Origin: Pseudomonas putida
GTDB lineage: Bacteria; Pseudomonadota; Gammaproteobacteria; Pseudomonadales; Pseudomonadaceae
DNA: 64,000 nt
Direction of reading: 5' to 3'
Assembly: GCF_004357765.1 (NCBI RefSeq)
Contig: NZ_SMTE01000010.1
Coordinates: forward strand, 1-64,000
Shown piece after piece: positions 30,798-40,246 of the stretch. The notes below the pieces were generated by a model. That model was not told the origin of the DNA and made no database searches. It was given only the letters and a program-made list of their open reading frames with translations. Each line of letters starts with the position of its first letter. Positions within the stretch are counted from its first letter, which is position 1. The translations under genes and the position numbers were made by a program.

Positions 30798-32093
30798 TCA
30801 GTGCAGTTTCAGACGCGGCTCAGTGCCTCGCCCGATCTTGCTGCCCAGCATCATCATCGCCGTGCGGAAGAACCCATACAGCGCCATCTGGTGCATCCGG
30901 TACAGCGACACATAGAACATCCGCGCCAACCAGCCTTCCAGCTTCACGCTGCCCATCAGATTCCCCATCAGGTTACCCACCGCCGAGAACCGCGACAGCG
31001 ACACCAACGAGCCATAGTCCTTGTATTCGTAGGTCGGCAGCGGCTTGTTCTCCAAGCGCGCCTTCAAGCTCTTGGCCAGCATCGAAGCCTGCTGGTGCGC
31101 GGCCTGCGCCCGTGGCGGCACATTACGGTCGCTGCCCGGTTGCGGGCAGGCGGCGCAGTCACCGAAGGCGAAGATGTCATCGTCGCGGGTGGTCTGCAGG
31201 GTAGGGCGCACCACCAGTTGGTTGATGCGGTTGGTTTCCAGCCCGTCGATCTCCTTGAGGAAGGCCGGCGCACGAATACCCGCTGCCCACACCTTGAGGC
31301 TGGCCTGGATGACATCGCCACCGGCGGTTTTCAGGCCTTCGGCGGTGACTTCGCTTACCGCCGCGTTGGTCATCACCGTCACCCCGAGTTTTTCCAGGGT
31401 CTTGTGCACCGGCACGCTGATTCGCTCCGGCAGGGCAGGCAGCACCCGTGGGCCGGCCTCGATCAGGGTGATGTGCATGTCCTTGGGCTGGATGCGGTCC
31501 AGGCCATAGGCTGCCAGTTCATGGGCGGCGTGGTGCAGCTCAGCGGCGAGTTCTACGCCGGTGGCACCGGCACCGACGATGGCCACGCTGATCTGCTCGC
31601 TGGCCACATCACCGGCATGGGCACGCAGGTAGTGGTTGAGCAACTGCTGGTGGAAGCGCTCGGCCTGCTTGCGGGTGTCCAGGAACAGGCAATGCTGCGC
31701 CGCGCCCAGCGTGCCGAAGTCGTTGGTATTGCTGCCCACGGCGATCACCAGCGTGTCGTAGGGCAGGGTGCGCGCAGGCAGCAGTTCGCGGCCCTCTTCA
31801 TCGAGGGTGGCGGCCAGTTGAATCTGCTTGCCTTCACGGTCCAGGCCGCTCATGCGCCCGAGCTGGAAGTTGAAGTGGTTCCACTTGGCCTGGGCCACGT
31901 AGTTCAGTTCATCTTCCGAGGAGTTGAGCGAGCCCGCCGCCACTTCGTGCAGCAGCGGCTTCCAGATGTGCGTGAGGTTGGCGTCGACCAGGGTAATCTC
32001 GGCCTGCTTGCGTTTGCCCAGGGTCTTACCCAGGCGGGTCGCCAGTTCCAGGCCGCCGGCGCCGCCGCCGACAATCACGATGCGATGAGTCAT
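30798..32093 (-). CDS. ndh: Type II NADH:quinone dehydrogenase
   Basis: The 431-residue flavoprotein has two Rossmann motifs, VIVGGGAGGLELA for FAD (residues 5-17) and VAIVGAGATGVELA for NADH (near 170), and the FAD-contacting AFGDCAACP. It is a single-subunit, non-proton-pumping NADH dehydrogenase feeding the quinone pool. The C-terminal amphipathic part (WLARMFYVSLYRMHQMALYG) attaches it to the membrane. Confidence 0.94.
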   Translation of the reverse strand: MTHRIVIVGGGAGGLELATRLGKTLGKRKQAEITLVDANLTHIWKPLLHEVAAGSLNSSEDELNYVAQAKWNHFNFQLGRMSGLDREGKQIQLAATLDEEGRELLPARTLPYDTLVIAVGSNTNDFGTLGAAQHCLFLDTRKQAERFHQQLLNHYLRAHAGDVASEQISVAIVGAGATGVELAAELHHAAHELAAYGLDRIQPKDMHITLIEAGPRVLPALPERISVPVHKTLEKLGVTVMTNAAVSEVTAEGLKTAGGDVIQASLKVWAAGIRAPAFLKEIDGLETNRINQLVVRPTLQTTRDDDIFAFGDCAACPQPGSDRNVPPRAQAAHQQASMLAKSLKARLENKPLPTYEYKDYGSLVSLSRFSAVGNLMGNLMGSVKLEGWLARMFYVSLYRMHQMALYGFFRTAMMMLGSKIGRGTEPRLKLH

Positions 32094-32177
32094 GGGGATA
32101 TCTCATAAGGTTTACGGAATTCGTGGCCGTTTCGGCCGGCCGCAAACTGCATGAGGGAAGGGCGAGCGCAAGGCAGC

Positions 32178-32351
32178 TCATAGCACCAGTCCACCCAGCA
32201 GGCGGCTAATGAGGCCCAGCACGATGGTCACGACCACCACCAACCCAAGGAGCAGCAGCGGCCGGAAGGGCCGGCGCTCGACTTGGTGCTGGGGGGCGCG
32301 CAGATACTCATCGACACGACGCTGATCGTCCGGATTCAGTCGGCTGGTCAT
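32178..32351 (-). CDS. DUF3094 family small membrane protein
   Basis: The 57-residue protein has a charged N terminus (MTSRLNPDDQRRVDEYL) and one C-terminal membrane helix (residues 32-55). It matches the short DUF3094 family of gammaproteobacteria. The start at 32351 gives the family N terminus; 19 upstream residues in frame are not typical. Function unknown. Confidence 0.85.
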   Translation of the reverse strand: MTSRLNPDDQRRVDEYLRAPQHQVERRPFRPLLLLGLVVVVTIVLGLISRLLGGLVL

Positions 32352-32483
32352 GGTGGGCCTCGTCAGATAGACGTTTGTGACTGCGCAAACGCTACAGCGT
32401 TCGCGCAAGGGCTTGAAACAAATGATAAGGCTTTCTATCCCTGGCGCCGAGTGTACGCCATTGCAAACACACTCGGCAGTGGA

Positions 32484-33113
32484 TCAAAGACTGATCCCCA
32501 CGTCGAACACGATGCTGCGCCCCAGGTTGCTACGCAGGAAATCCGGTGCATCGGGATGAGCGAACAGCACCCGGGCGAAGGTCGGCCCCACCAGCGACAG
32601 CGAACGCCACCCTTGGCGCAGGTATTCGGTGGGCGGTGGGAAGTGGGTGTTGAGGTCGAGCACTTCGCGCTTGAGGCTGGAGAAGGCGATGATGTCCAGC
32701 TCGCCCAGGTCCAGGCCACGTTCCCGGTAGTTGTGCGCCTTCTTGCGCAAGGTCGGCGCCAAGCGCCCGAGCAACTCCGAGGCGCTGATCCGCCGTGGCC
32801 GCGACTCGCGGCGCACCAGTTGCGCCAGGGAGAACGCACTGCGCCGACGTTGCAGCTCTTCACGCCATTCGTCGTTCAGCCGCCGTCCCTCGTCGAGCAC
32901 GAAGAACACCTCGAACGCCGCATCGCGAAACAGCACATCCGGCGGCTCCTGGCCCGCCGGCATGAACTCTTCGCTGCGGTAGGGGATGTTCAGCCCTTGC
33001 AGCAGCCGCTGGCACACCCACCGCTCACGCTCCCATTTGCGTGCATTGGAGAGAAAGGCGTTGGCTTGTTCGGCCTGGATGGTAAGCAGGCGCAAGTAGT
33101 CAGAGTCATCCAT
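32484..33113 (-). CDS. DUF1780 family protein
   Basis: The 209-residue protein resembles the Pseudomonas DUF1780 family, found next to yacG-coaE-pilD as here. It has no membrane segment. The motif EVFFVLDEGRRLNDEWREELQ near residues 70-90 and two GxD-like acidic sites suggest an enzyme fold related to nucleases, but that is weak inference. ATG 33113 is preferred over the codon seven residues upstream. Confidence 0.82.
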   Translation of the reverse strand: MDDSDYLRLLTIQAEQANAFLSNARKWERERWVCQRLLQGLNIPYRSEEFMPAGQEPPDVLFRDAAFEVFFVLDEGRRLNDEWREELQRRRSAFSLAQLVRRESRPRRISASELLGRLAPTLRKKAHNYRERGLDLGELDIIAFSSLKREVLDLNTHFPPPTEYLRQGWRSLSLVGPTFARVLFAHPDAPDFLRSNLGRSIVFDVGISL

Positions 33114-33217
33114 GGGAACAAGCTTAGTCGGCAATTGTGAACGTAAGGGCTTGTTTGGCCGTGGGAATCGGCGACAGGGTATAGACTCCAGAAAATGGCA
33201 GCTCGAACGAGGTGACG

Positions 33218-33901
33218 GTGATCAGCGCGCAGGTGTTGTCCGGCACCAGCCTGACCGTGGGATGGCTGGTTTATCTACCGCTGTTGGGCTGGGCGGCCAG
33301 CCGTGTCCGTTGGGTGGAGTTGCTCACGGACAGGCGGCGTCAACACCTGCTGTTCGGCACGGTGTTCTGCCTGTTCGCCTTGTGGTTGGTGCGGCGCGAC
33401 TTCGATACCGGTGTGTCGTATCACTTCATCGGCATGACTGCGGTGACCCTGCTGCTGGACTGGCCGCTGGCCGTGCTCGGCGGCTTCATGGCCCAGCTGG
33501 GCCTGCTGGCGCTGGGGCGTTACGAGCTGGCGGCCCTGGGCGTGAACGGCCTGTTGCTGATCGGCCTGCCGGTGCTGGTCACCGAGATTTGCGCGATCCT
33601 GGTCGAGCGGGCGCAACCGCGTAACCTGTTCGTCTATATCTTTTGCGCGGGGTTCTTCCCAGCGGCGCTGACCGTGGTGGTGTGCCTGATCGCGGCGCTG
33701 GGTTTGCTCTGGTGGGATGGCCTGTTCGCCATGCCGGAGTGGCTCAGCGACTTCGTTGGCTACCTGTGGCTGATGATGTTCCCGGAGGCTTTCATCAATG
33801 GCACGGTGATCAGCGCTCTGGTGGTGTTCTGCCCCGAGTGGCTGGAAACCTTCAACCGCACCCGCTATCTACAGGCCCCCTGGAAAGACGACGAGCGCTG
33901 A
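33218..33901 (+). CDS. CbiM-like energy-coupling factor permease homologue
   Basis: The 227-residue integral membrane protein has six or seven hydrophobic helices and resembles the conserved Pseudomonas proteins annotated as energy-coupling-factor transporter permease (CbiM-like). No ECF ATPase or T-component is adjacent, so transport function is doubtful. The GTG at 33218 follows GAACGAGG by 5 bases; a GTG two codons earlier is also possible. The C terminus FCPEWLETFNRTRYL is distinctive. Confidence 0.75.
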   Translation: MISAQVLSGTSLTVGWLVYLPLLGWAASRVRWVELLTDRRRQHLLFGTVFCLFALWLVRRDFDTGVSYHFIGMTAVTLLLDWPLAVLGGFMAQLGLLALGRYELAALGVNGLLLIGLPVLVTEICAILVERAQPRNLFVYIFCAGFFPAALTVVVCLIAALGLLWWDGLFAMPEWLSDFVGYLWLMMFPEAFINGTVISALVVFCPEWLETFNRTRYLQAPWKDDER

Positions 33902-33949
33902 TTCCAAGCCCGGTTTTTGCCGATCACCACCGATTCACTCCCCATCACC

Positions 33950-34150
33950 TCAATGCCGAGGTTCCAGATCTCCCGAATACAACTCATCTTCGGAATCTTC
34001 CGAACCCGGGATCTTGTGCTCCTCCGCCGCCCACGCGCCCAGGTCGATCAGCTTGCAACGGTCCGAACAAAATGGCCGAAACGCGCTCTTCTCGTTCCAT
34101 TCCACAGGTGCGCCACAGGTCGGGCAGTCGACGGTCAATGGCTGGCTCAT
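33950..34150 (-). CDS. yacG: DNA gyrase inhibitor/zinc protein YacG
   Basis: The 66-residue protein has the YacG zinc site CPTC...FCSDRCK (C-X2-C-X15-C-X3-C) and an acidic tail ([13 protein letters not shown]). E. coli YacG binds GyrB and inhibits supercoiling. Its start overlaps the coaE stop (ATGA). Confidence 0.95.
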   Translation of the reverse strand: MSQPLTVDCPTCGAPVEWNEKSAFRPFCSDRCKLIDLGAWAAEEHKIPGSEDSEDELYSGDLEPRH

Positions 34151-34770
34151 GGCTGGCCTCCTCGTAAAGTCAGGTAAAAATCATGCAGGCGATCGATCTG
34201 TTCGTGCAGCGCAGCCAGGTCGCGGTCGTTCACCACCACGTCATCGGCATGGCGCAAGCGCTCTTCCCGCGCCAATTGCGCCTGCAATATGGCCTGCACC
34301 TGCTCGGGGTTGGTGTTGTCCCGCGCCAGGGTCCGCTGCACCTGCAGCGCCTGCGGCGCATCGATCACCAGTACCCGCTGGACCTTCTGCGATTGCCCCG
34401 ACTCGATCAGCAACGGCGACACATACACCGCATAGGGTGACTCAGCCTTGGCCAGGTAACTGAAGATCTCCTGCCCGATCAACGGGTGCAGCAGCGCCTC
34501 CAGCCAGCGCCGTTGCTGTGGGTCGGCGAAGATCTTCTGACGCAGTGCCGAGCGATCCAGTTGCCCATCGTCCAGCAGCACGCCGGCACCGAAGCGCTCG
34601 ACGATGCTTGCCAGCGCCGGACGGCCAGGCTCGACCACCCAGCGCGCCGCCTGATCGGCATCGACCAGGTGCACGCCAAGCTCGACGAAGCGCTCGGCAG
34701 CCGCGCTCTTGCCGCTGCCAATGCCGCCGGTGAGGCCGAGAATCCAGGGGGTGAAAGCTGCAGTGGTCAT
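34147..34770 (-). CDS. coaE: Dephospho-CoA kinase
   Basis: The 207-residue P-loop kinase has GGIGSGKS at residues 15-22 and the [10 protein letters not shown] and LARDNTN motifs of the family. It phosphorylates dephospho-CoA in the last step of CoA synthesis. It overlaps both pilD and yacG, giving the coupled set pilC-pilD-coaE-yacG. Confidence 0.96.
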   Translation of the reverse strand: MTTAAFTPWILGLTGGIGSGKSAAAERFVELGVHLVDADQAARWVVEPGRPALASIVERFGAGVLLDDGQLDRSALRQKIFADPQQRRWLEALLHPLIGQEIFSYLAKAESPYAVYVSPLLIESGQSQKVQRVLVIDAPQALQVQRTLARDNTNPEQVQAILQAQLAREERLRHADDVVVNDRDLAALHEQIDRLHDFYLTLRGGQP

Positions 34771-35636
34771 CAGAATCCAAGCAGTTGCAGGTAAGAGGTA
34801 TACATTTCATCACCCCAGAGCAGCGCAATCCACCCCGCGATGGCCAAATAGGGCCCAAATGGTATCGCCGTGCTCAGAGTCCGGCCCCGCATCCGCAGCA
34901 GACACAGCCCCACCAGCGCCCCAACCAGCGACGACAGTACCACCGTCACAGGCAGGATCTGCCAGCCGCCCCAGGCGCCGATCAACGCCAGCAGCTTGAA
35001 ATCGCCATAGCCCATGCCTTCCTTGCCAGTCGCCAGCTTGAACGCCCAGTACACCAGCCACAGGCTCAGATAGCCGCCCACCGCCCCCCACACCGCATCG
35101 GCCAGCGGTACGTAGGTGCCGAAGGCATTGGCGATCAGGCCCAGCCACAGCATCGGCAGGACCAGCACATCCGGGAGCACCTGATGCTCGGCATCGATCA
35201 GGCTCAAAGCCAGCAGGCACCAGGTCAGCGGCAGTGCCAGCAACCCCGCCGCGCTGGCGCCGAAATGCCAGGCCACCAGGCCCGACAGCAGCGCCGTGGC
35301 CAGTTCTACCAACGGATAGCGTGGGCTGATGCGTGTGTGGCAGCCGGCGCACCGCCCCCGCAGGGCCACATAGCTGAGCAGCGGAATGTTCTGCCAGGCC
35401 CGCACCGCCTGGCCGCAATGGGGGCAGTGCGAAGCCGGCAGGCACAGGTCGAAGCGTTCGTGCTCGGTGGTCGGCAAGCCCAGCACTTCCTGGGCATCGC
35501 GCTGCCATTGGCGCTGCAGCATGATCGGCAGCCGGTACACCACGACGTTCAGAAAACTGCCCACCAGCAGGCCGAGCACGCAGGCCAAGGTGATGAAATA
35601 CGCTGGCTGTTGCGCCAGCAAGGTCCACGCATTCAT
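34770..35636 (-). CDS. pilD: Prepilin peptidase/N-methyltransferase PilD
   Basis: The 288-residue inner-membrane protease cleaves type IV prepilins and type II pseudopilins and methylates the new N terminus. The cytoplasmic zinc site is C71, C74, C96 and C99. The catalytic aspartates are D148 (LIDAEHQ) and D212 (GYGDFK). Its likely substrates in this window are the six pilin-like proteins. Confidence 0.96.
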   Translation of the reverse strand: MNAWTLLAQQPAYFITLACVLGLLVGSFLNVVVYRLPIMLQRQWQRDAQEVLGLPTTEHERFDLCLPASHCPHCGQAVRAWQNIPLLSYVALRGRCAGCHTRISPRYPLVELATALLSGLVAWHFGASAAGLLALPLTWCLLALSLIDAEHQVLPDVLVLPMLWLGLIANAFGTYVPLADAVWGAVGGYLSLWLVYWAFKLATGKEGMGYGDFKLLALIGAWGGWQILPVTVVLSSLVGALVGLCLLRMRGRTLSTAIPFGPYLAIAGWIALLWGDEMYTSYLQLLGF

Positions 35637-35638
35637 AT

Positions 35639-36847
35639 TCAGATCAGGTTACCCAACTGGAAGATCGGCAAATACATCGCCACCACCAGGCCGCCCACCA
35701 GCAGCCCGAGGATCAGCACGATGGACGGCTCGAGCAGGCTGGTCAACTGCTCCAGCGTCTGCCTGACCTGCTCGGCGTAATGCCCCGCGGCCCTTTCCAG
35801 CATCTGGTCGAGCGTGCCGCTGGATTCGCCGATGCCGGTCAACTGCACCAGCAACGGCGGAAACAACGGCTCGCTCGCCATCGCCTGGCTGAGCCCCTGC
35901 CCATTGGCCATGGCCTGGCGCATGCGCAGGGTGGCCTGTTCATGCAGCTCGTAACCGCACGCCTTGGCCACCGTACCCAGGGCGTCCAGCAACGGCACCC
36001 CAGCGGCATAGGCCGTGGCCAGACTGCGACAAAACCGCGCCAGCGCCGTTTGCCCAAGCAATTGACCGAATACCGGCACCTGCAGCACCTGCCGCGCTAT
36101 CCACAAGCGAGCAGGCGGGTGACGACGGTAGAGCAGGCCCACACCTGCTATCGCCAGCACCAGCAACATCAACAGGTAAAGGCCATAGCGTGACAGCCCT
36201 GTGGATAAGTCGATGACCCATTGCGTATATGCCGGCAGCGTATTGCCGAAGCTCGCGAACAGGTATTGGAATTGCGGGATCACTTCGAGCAGCAGCAACA
36301 TTGCCACCGCCAACCCGGTCAGCAACAGCAGCAGCGGATAGGCCATCGCCTTGCGTACCCGGCTGCGCAGCAGCTGGCGTTGTTCCAGCATATCGGCCAG
36401 TTGCCCCAGTTGCCGATCCAGCGTGCCGGACTGCTCGCCCACCCGCACCAGGTTGCAATACAGCCCATCGAACCAGCGCGGATGGCGCTGCAACGCATCG
36501 GCCAATCCCAGCCCCGCCCCCACATCTTGTTGCAAGCGCGCCAACAGATCGGCCTGCGCCTTGTCGCACCCGCTGCGTCCCATCACCTCGAACGCCTGCA
36601 ACAACGGCACCCCGGCCTTGAGCAGGGTCGCCAACTGCCGACTGAACCCCCCCGGGTCGGCTTTGGCCCGCGCCTTCGGCCAGCGCCAGGCCAAGCCACC
36701 GGCTGGCCGCACCCGGTCGATGCGAATACCTTGCCGTTGCAGCCCGGCGCGCACGTAGGCGGGGCTGCGCCCAGGTGTCTGGCCGTTGATGGGCCGACCC
36801 TGGGGGTCGGTGCCATGCCAGGCATAGAGGTGTAGAGATCGAGGCAT
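35639..36847 (-). CDS. pilC: Type IV pilus inner-membrane platform protein PilC
   Basis: The 402-residue protein has two GspF/PilC domains (around residues 60-185 and 265-390) with three membrane helices, the platform on which the assembly ATPase acts. Motifs QLATLLKAGVPLLQAF and ARFCRSLATAYAAGVPLLDAL show the internal duplication. The ATG at 36847 has AGGA upstream. It lies 2 bases from pilD, but the expected pilB between pilA and pilC is absent. Confidence 0.94.
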   Translation of the reverse strand: MPRSLHLYAWHGTDPQGRPINGQTPGRSPAYVRAGLQRQGIRIDRVRPAGGLAWRWPKARAKADPGGFSRQLATLLKAGVPLLQAFEVMGRSGCDKAQADLLARLQQDVGAGLGLADALQRHPRWFDGLYCNLVRVGEQSGTLDRQLGQLADMLEQRQLLRSRVRKAMAYPLLLLLTGLAVAMLLLLEVIPQFQYLFASFGNTLPAYTQWVIDLSTGLSRYGLYLLMLLVLAIAGVGLLYRRHPPARLWIARQVLQVPVFGQLLGQTALARFCRSLATAYAAGVPLLDALGTVAKACGYELHEQATLRMRQAMANGQGLSQAMASEPLFPPLLVQLTGIGESSGTLDQMLERAAGHYAEQVRQTLEQLTSLLEPSIVLILGLLVGGLVVAMYLPIFQLGNLI

Positions 36848-37177
36848 GCAAAGGTCCTTTTCTGCCCGTGTGCCAAGCCAGTTCCAGCCCACACAGGTTC
36901 GTTGCGATCTTCAGATCACCCCCAAATCCCTTGGGAGCGAGTTATCGGGGCGTTGAGCCGCCACGCAGGGGCCGGAACAGGTTTGGCAAATTCACGAAAC
37001 AGCTTGCCCGGCCTTTCAGGGGGCGTACTTCCCTGGTGCTCACTAGAGTAGATCAGGCGAGCCCTGATCTGTGGCTTGCAGGGGTGACAAAAGGTGTCTA
37101 TTCAGGCCTACTGCGCCGCTGCCGGCTGGGGCGAGCACGACCTCAACGCGTACACGTTTGCAAAAGGAAGAGAGTGG

Positions 37178-37606
37178 ATGAAAGGGCAACGCGGTATCAC
37201 CCTGATCGAGCTGATGATCGTCGTGGCGATCATCGGCATCCTCGCGACCATCGCCCTGCCGATGTATACCAATCACCAGGCCCGCAGCAAGGCTGCAGCC
37301 GGCCTGCTGGAGATTTCGGCGCTGAAGACCCCGATGGATCTGCGCCTGAACGAAGGCAAGGACGTCGCCAACGTCGCCGCACTGGGTGGCCAGGCCGGCA
37401 CCGCCCATTGCGCGATCACTGCCCAAGGCAAGGCGGCCGAGGGCACTGGCAACATTGTCTGCACCCTGGTCGATGCACCGGCCACCGTGCTCGGCAAGAG
37501 CCTCACCCTGACACGCTCGGCCACCGGCTGGAGCTGCGCCACCACCGTGGAAGAGGACCTGGCACCGAAAGGCTGCACGGCAGCGGCGGGGGCGGGGAAT
37601 AATTAG
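37178..37606 (+). CDS. pilA: Type IV major pilin-like protein PilA
   Basis: The 142-residue prepilin has leader MKGQRG and the mature helix [20 protein letters not shown] with E5. The head has four cysteines (AHCAI, IVCTL, WSCAT, KGCTA), enough for two disulphides. It is divergent from pilC, and PilD should process it. An upstream extension of the frame is not typical. Downstream, after 51 bases, lies tRNA-Thr. Confidence 0.93.
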   Translation: MKGQRGITLIELMIVVAIIGILATIALPMYTNHQARSKAAAGLLEISALKTPMDLRLNEGKDVANVAALGGQAGTAHCAITAQGKAAEGTGNIVCTLVDAPATVLGKSLTLTRSATGWSCATTVEEDLAPKGCTAAAGAGNN

Positions 37607-37657
37607 CGGAAACAGGGGTTTGCGTAACGACGGCGGCAGTGGTACGTTGCGCTACAC

Positions 37658-37733
37658 GCCGGTGTAGCTCAGTCGGTAGAGCAGCGCACTCGTAACGCGA
37701 AGGTCGCAGGTTCGATTCCTGTCTCCGGCACCA
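37658..37733 (+). tRNA. tRNA-Thr (CGT), integration site
   Basis: 76 bases including CCA; acceptor GCCGGTG pairs with CTCCGGC region, anticodon loop CTCGTAA reads CGT, T-arm GGTTCGATTCC. Its 3' end is the left attachment core of the satellite island; the same isoacceptor is a known integration target in enterobacteria. Confidence 0.96.
37716..37727 (+). other. attL core in tRNA-Thr
   Basis: TTCCTGTCTCCG inside the T-arm/acceptor end of tRNA-Thr, repeated at 52798-52809. The right copy diverges after the twelfth base. Confidence 0.65.
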
Positions 37734-37777
37734 GAGACCAGTTTCCAGAAGTCTATGACTGTCTACGAAACGCCCCG

Positions 37778-37805
37778 CAAAGCCCGCCTAGTGCGGGCTT
37801 TGTTG
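37778..37805 (+). terminator. Terminator after tRNA-Thr
   Basis: CAAAGCCCGC and GCGGGCTTTG form a 10-bp stem with a CTAGT loop followed by T-rich sequence, 45 bases after the tRNA. It insulates the integrase from tRNA transcription. Confidence 0.88.
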
Positions 37806-37844
37806 TTTCTATCCGTCTCGTTTTGTCTCTGGGCATCTACACGA

Positions 37845-37895
37845 TTTAGGGATATGGTTAGGGATATCTCGGTTCGACAAGGAAACGTATCCCTA
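37845..37895. promoter_or_regulatory. Left arm-type repeats (TTAGGGATA)
   Basis: Two direct copies (TTTAGGGATAT at 37845, TTAGGGATAT at 37858) and one inverted copy (CGTATCCCTA at 37886) precede the integrase. The inverted copy covers the Shine-Dalgarno spacing and touches the ATG. The same motif recurs at 52715-52739 near attR, as expected for integrase arm-binding sites and for autoregulation. Confidence 0.65.
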
Positions 37896-39184
37896 TGGCG
37901 CGCACAGTGGTGCCTCTCACCGATCCCAAATGTGATGCGGCCAAGCCTCGGGAGAAGGACTATAAGCTGTTCGATGGCAAAGGCCTCTACCTTCTGGTGA
38001 AGCCGTCAGGGGTCAAGACTTGGCGTATGAAGTACACCAAACCTGATGGCCGTGATGGTTTAGCTACGTTTGGCAACTATCCGGCGCTCGGCTTGAAAGC
38101 GGCCAGGGAGCGACGCGCTCAAGCGCTTGAGCTTCTTGTTGCTGGGAAAGACCCTATCGAGCAAGCTCGCTTGGAAAAACAGGAAGCGGCGAACGCTCGG
38201 GCGAATACATTCCGTTTGCTGGCTCAGGAATGGCACGCGGCCTGCGCTCGTAAATGGACACCTGGTCATGCCTCCACCGTTTGGCGACGTATCGAGTCCC
38301 ACCTGTTGCCCTCTCTCGGTGATCGTCCTGTCGCGGAACTAAAAACACGAGATCTGCTTGTTCCGCTGAAAGCGGCAGAAAAGCGGGATACCTTGGATAC
38401 GGCTGCACGCCTACGGCAGTACATGACGGGCATCCTCCGCATGGCGGTCCAGCATGGCCATCTGGATTTCAACCCTGCGATCGATCTGCAAGGTGCCACG
38501 GCTACCCGCAAAACAACGCATCGGCCTGCTTTGCCATTTGAGCGCTTACCTGAGCTTCTCCAGCGGATAGATGCCGACAGCGGGCGCGGCCTGACCAAGC
38601 TCGCAGTGCAGCTGACCATGTTGGTATTCATCCGCTCCAGTGAGCTCCGCTTCGCTCGCTGGGGAGAGATAGACATGGGGAGGCTGATGTGGGAAATCCC
38701 TGGCGAAAGAGTGGCTATTGAGGGTGTGAAGAACTCCCATCGAGGCTCCAAGATGAGCACGCCACACCTGGTGCCGCTCAGCCGACAGGCTGTAGAGGTG
38801 CTGGAGAAAATTCGTAACCTTACTGGTCGTTTCGATCTGGTGTTTGCGGGTGACCACAATCACTGGAAGCCCATGAGCGAGAACACCGTGAACAAAGCGC
38901 TGCGGCGAATGGGGTATGACACCAAAGCAGAGGTATGCGGCCATGGTTTTCGGACAATGGCCTGTTCTGCACTGGTTGAGTCTGGGCTTTGGAGTAAAGA
39001 CGCTGTCGAGCGGCAAATGAGCCACCAGGAGAGAAACACGGTGCGCGCCGCCTACATCCACAAGGCTGAGCACTTACAAGAGCGGAGACTTATGGTGCAG
39101 TGGTGGGCCGACTATCTGGATGCTAATCGCAGGGATGCAATTACTCCCTATGATTTTGCCCATGGGAGGTCCCTCCATCCATGA
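37895..39184 (+). CDS. int: P4-type tyrosine integrase
   Basis: The 429-residue integrase has the N-terminal DUF4102 arm-binding domain (LFDGKGLYLLVKPSGVKTWRM), a core-binding domain and a catalytic domain with R247 (FIRSSELRF), H350-x-x-R353 (HGFR), H377 (MSHQE) and the nucleophile Y387 (AAYIHK). It would integrate and excise the element at tRNA-Thr. It is oriented away from the tRNA, 161 bases after it, the usual P4 arrangement. All catalytic residues are intact, so the element may still move. Confidence 0.95.
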   Translation: MARTVVPLTDPKCDAAKPREKDYKLFDGKGLYLLVKPSGVKTWRMKYTKPDGRDGLATFGNYPALGLKAARERRAQALELLVAGKDPIEQARLEKQEAANARANTFRLLAQEWHAACARKWTPGHASTVWRRIESHLLPSLGDRPVAELKTRDLLVPLKAAEKRDTLDTAARLRQYMTGILRMAVQHGHLDFNPAIDLQGATATRKTTHRPALPFERLPELLQRIDADSGRGLTKLAVQLTMLVFIRSSELRFARWGEIDMGRLMWEIPGERVAIEGVKNSHRGSKMSTPHLVPLSRQAVEVLEKIRNLTGRFDLVFAGDHNHWKPMSENTVNKALRRMGYDTKAEVCGHGFRTMACSALVESGLWSKDAVERQMSHQERNTVRAAYIHKAEHLQERRLMVQWWADYLDANRRDAITPYDFAHGRSLHP

Positions 39185-39246
39185 AACAGACTGAGATGAT
39201 GGTGGAGGGTATGACAATGCTTGTCCCATCAAAAGCCGGTGTACCA

Positions 39247-39360
39247 GGTGTAACCCGTGTAACGGATCAGGCCAAGACGCTGAAATCATTGGGGATTAGG
39301 CACGTAACACCGACCAAAATGTTTTCGTACACCCGGTGTAACCTCGCCGTCTCGTGTAAC
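39247..39360. repeat. GTGTAAC iteron cluster, left
   Basis: GTGTAAC occurs within GGTGTAACC (39247), CGTGTAACG (39256), GGTGTAACC (39335) and CGTGTAACG (39353), with an imperfect inverted copy GTAACACC at 39304. The stretch between integrase and the next gene has no credible ORF. The inverted motif GTTACAC forms a second cluster at 51970-52092. A replication or partition role is inferred. Confidence 0.7.
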
Positions 39361-39455
39361 GCGAAAAGCCCCTCGCCCGCCTGCTGGCCTATACGCATGC
39401 TCTCTCAGGTCAATGCAAATCGCGGGCTTGGCGCGAACTGCTGGGGCGTGGGGGA

Positions 39456-40244
39456 ATGTTGATTCAGCGTGACTCGTTGTCCATTGAGGGGCTGGCCATC
39501 CACCCAACCCGGACCGCATCCAGCACCATAAGGGAGCATTTAAAGCGCCTTCCAATCTTCAGTGGTTACGCTTCGGAGGTTGATGCCGTACTGAACATCA
39601 TGGAGCGCTGCCGCCACTGGCTCCCGGAGGAAATCGGCGCAGAGCTGAGCAATGCTGCACTGCAATACAATGACGCGATCTACCAGGTGATTTCTCACTA
39701 CGGGGCCAGGCAACTTGTAGCCCAGTTCCGGAACTATACCGGGCTCGAAACGGCGACAGATGTGCAAGTTATTGCCGCTTTCGCGCTGGCAAATGCTATC
39801 CATGCTTTATGCGGCTTGGCCGAGCACTTGATTACACAAGGTCAAGAGATACCCGCCCTTGAGTACTACCAGATGCACCTTTGCTGCATCGAGGACTACG
39901 TGCCAGGTGCTAGCGCCTGGCTAGAACCTGATGAAAACGCAGCATGCTGCGAGATAGGCGAGTTGGCCAACGCAGCGTTAAGGCATGCAGATACCAAAAT
40001 CGACGGAGTGTTGAGTGGCGTTGCTCGGCGCAAGGAACTTGCCAGCCGTGATCGAGCGATAGCGGGAAAGGCCCGAGAACTTGTCCTTGCAGGGACAGCG
40101 AGGCACAACCTGAACAGCAAGCTACGTGCCTGGCAGGAGCGCGAAACGGGAACGTCGCTATCGAAGGTACAGATGGGTGAGGTCCTAAAACGCATTCCCT
40201 GGTTGCGTAAACCAACCCAGTTCACCAACAAAAAAGTAAAGTGA
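39456..40244 (+). CDS. Unknown satellite protein, 262 residues
   Basis: A mostly helical, soluble protein with no motif I recognise. The N-terminal half is neutral and leucine/alanine rich. The C-terminal 70 residues are basic (ARRKELASRDRAIAGKAREL ... WLRKPTQFTNKKVK), which would fit nucleic-acid binding. GGGGGA lies 3 bases before the ATG. It precedes the AlpA-like gene and follows the left iterons, so an early regulatory or replication role is possible but unproven. Confidence 0.8.
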   Translation: MLIQRDSLSIEGLAIHPTRTASSTIREHLKRLPIFSGYASEVDAVLNIMERCRHWLPEEIGAELSNAALQYNDAIYQVISHYGARQLVAQFRNYTGLETATDVQVIAAFALANAIHALCGLAEHLITQGQEIPALEYYQMHLCCIEDYVPGASAWLEPDENAACCEIGELANAALRHADTKIDGVLSGVARRKELASRDRAIAGKARELVLAGTARHNLNSKLRAWQERETGTSLSKVQMGEVLKRIPWLRKPTQFTNKKVK

Positions 40245-40246
40245 AC

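Noticed and set aside
36983-37090. Possible sigma-54 promoter before pilA (TGGC and TTGC-like boxes)
   Set aside because: GG and GC elements are not at the required spacing; I cannot support it although pilA is sigma-54 dependent in P. aeruginosa.
38279-38289. GTTTGGCGACG inside the integrase gene, same as seqA/seqC
   Set aside because: It is in coding sequence far from the C4 leader; an 8-11 base match in GC-rich DNA can be chance.
39181-39462. 93-residue ORF after the integrase
   Set aside because: It runs through the iteron repeats, has no convincing ribosome site and reads as repeat translation.
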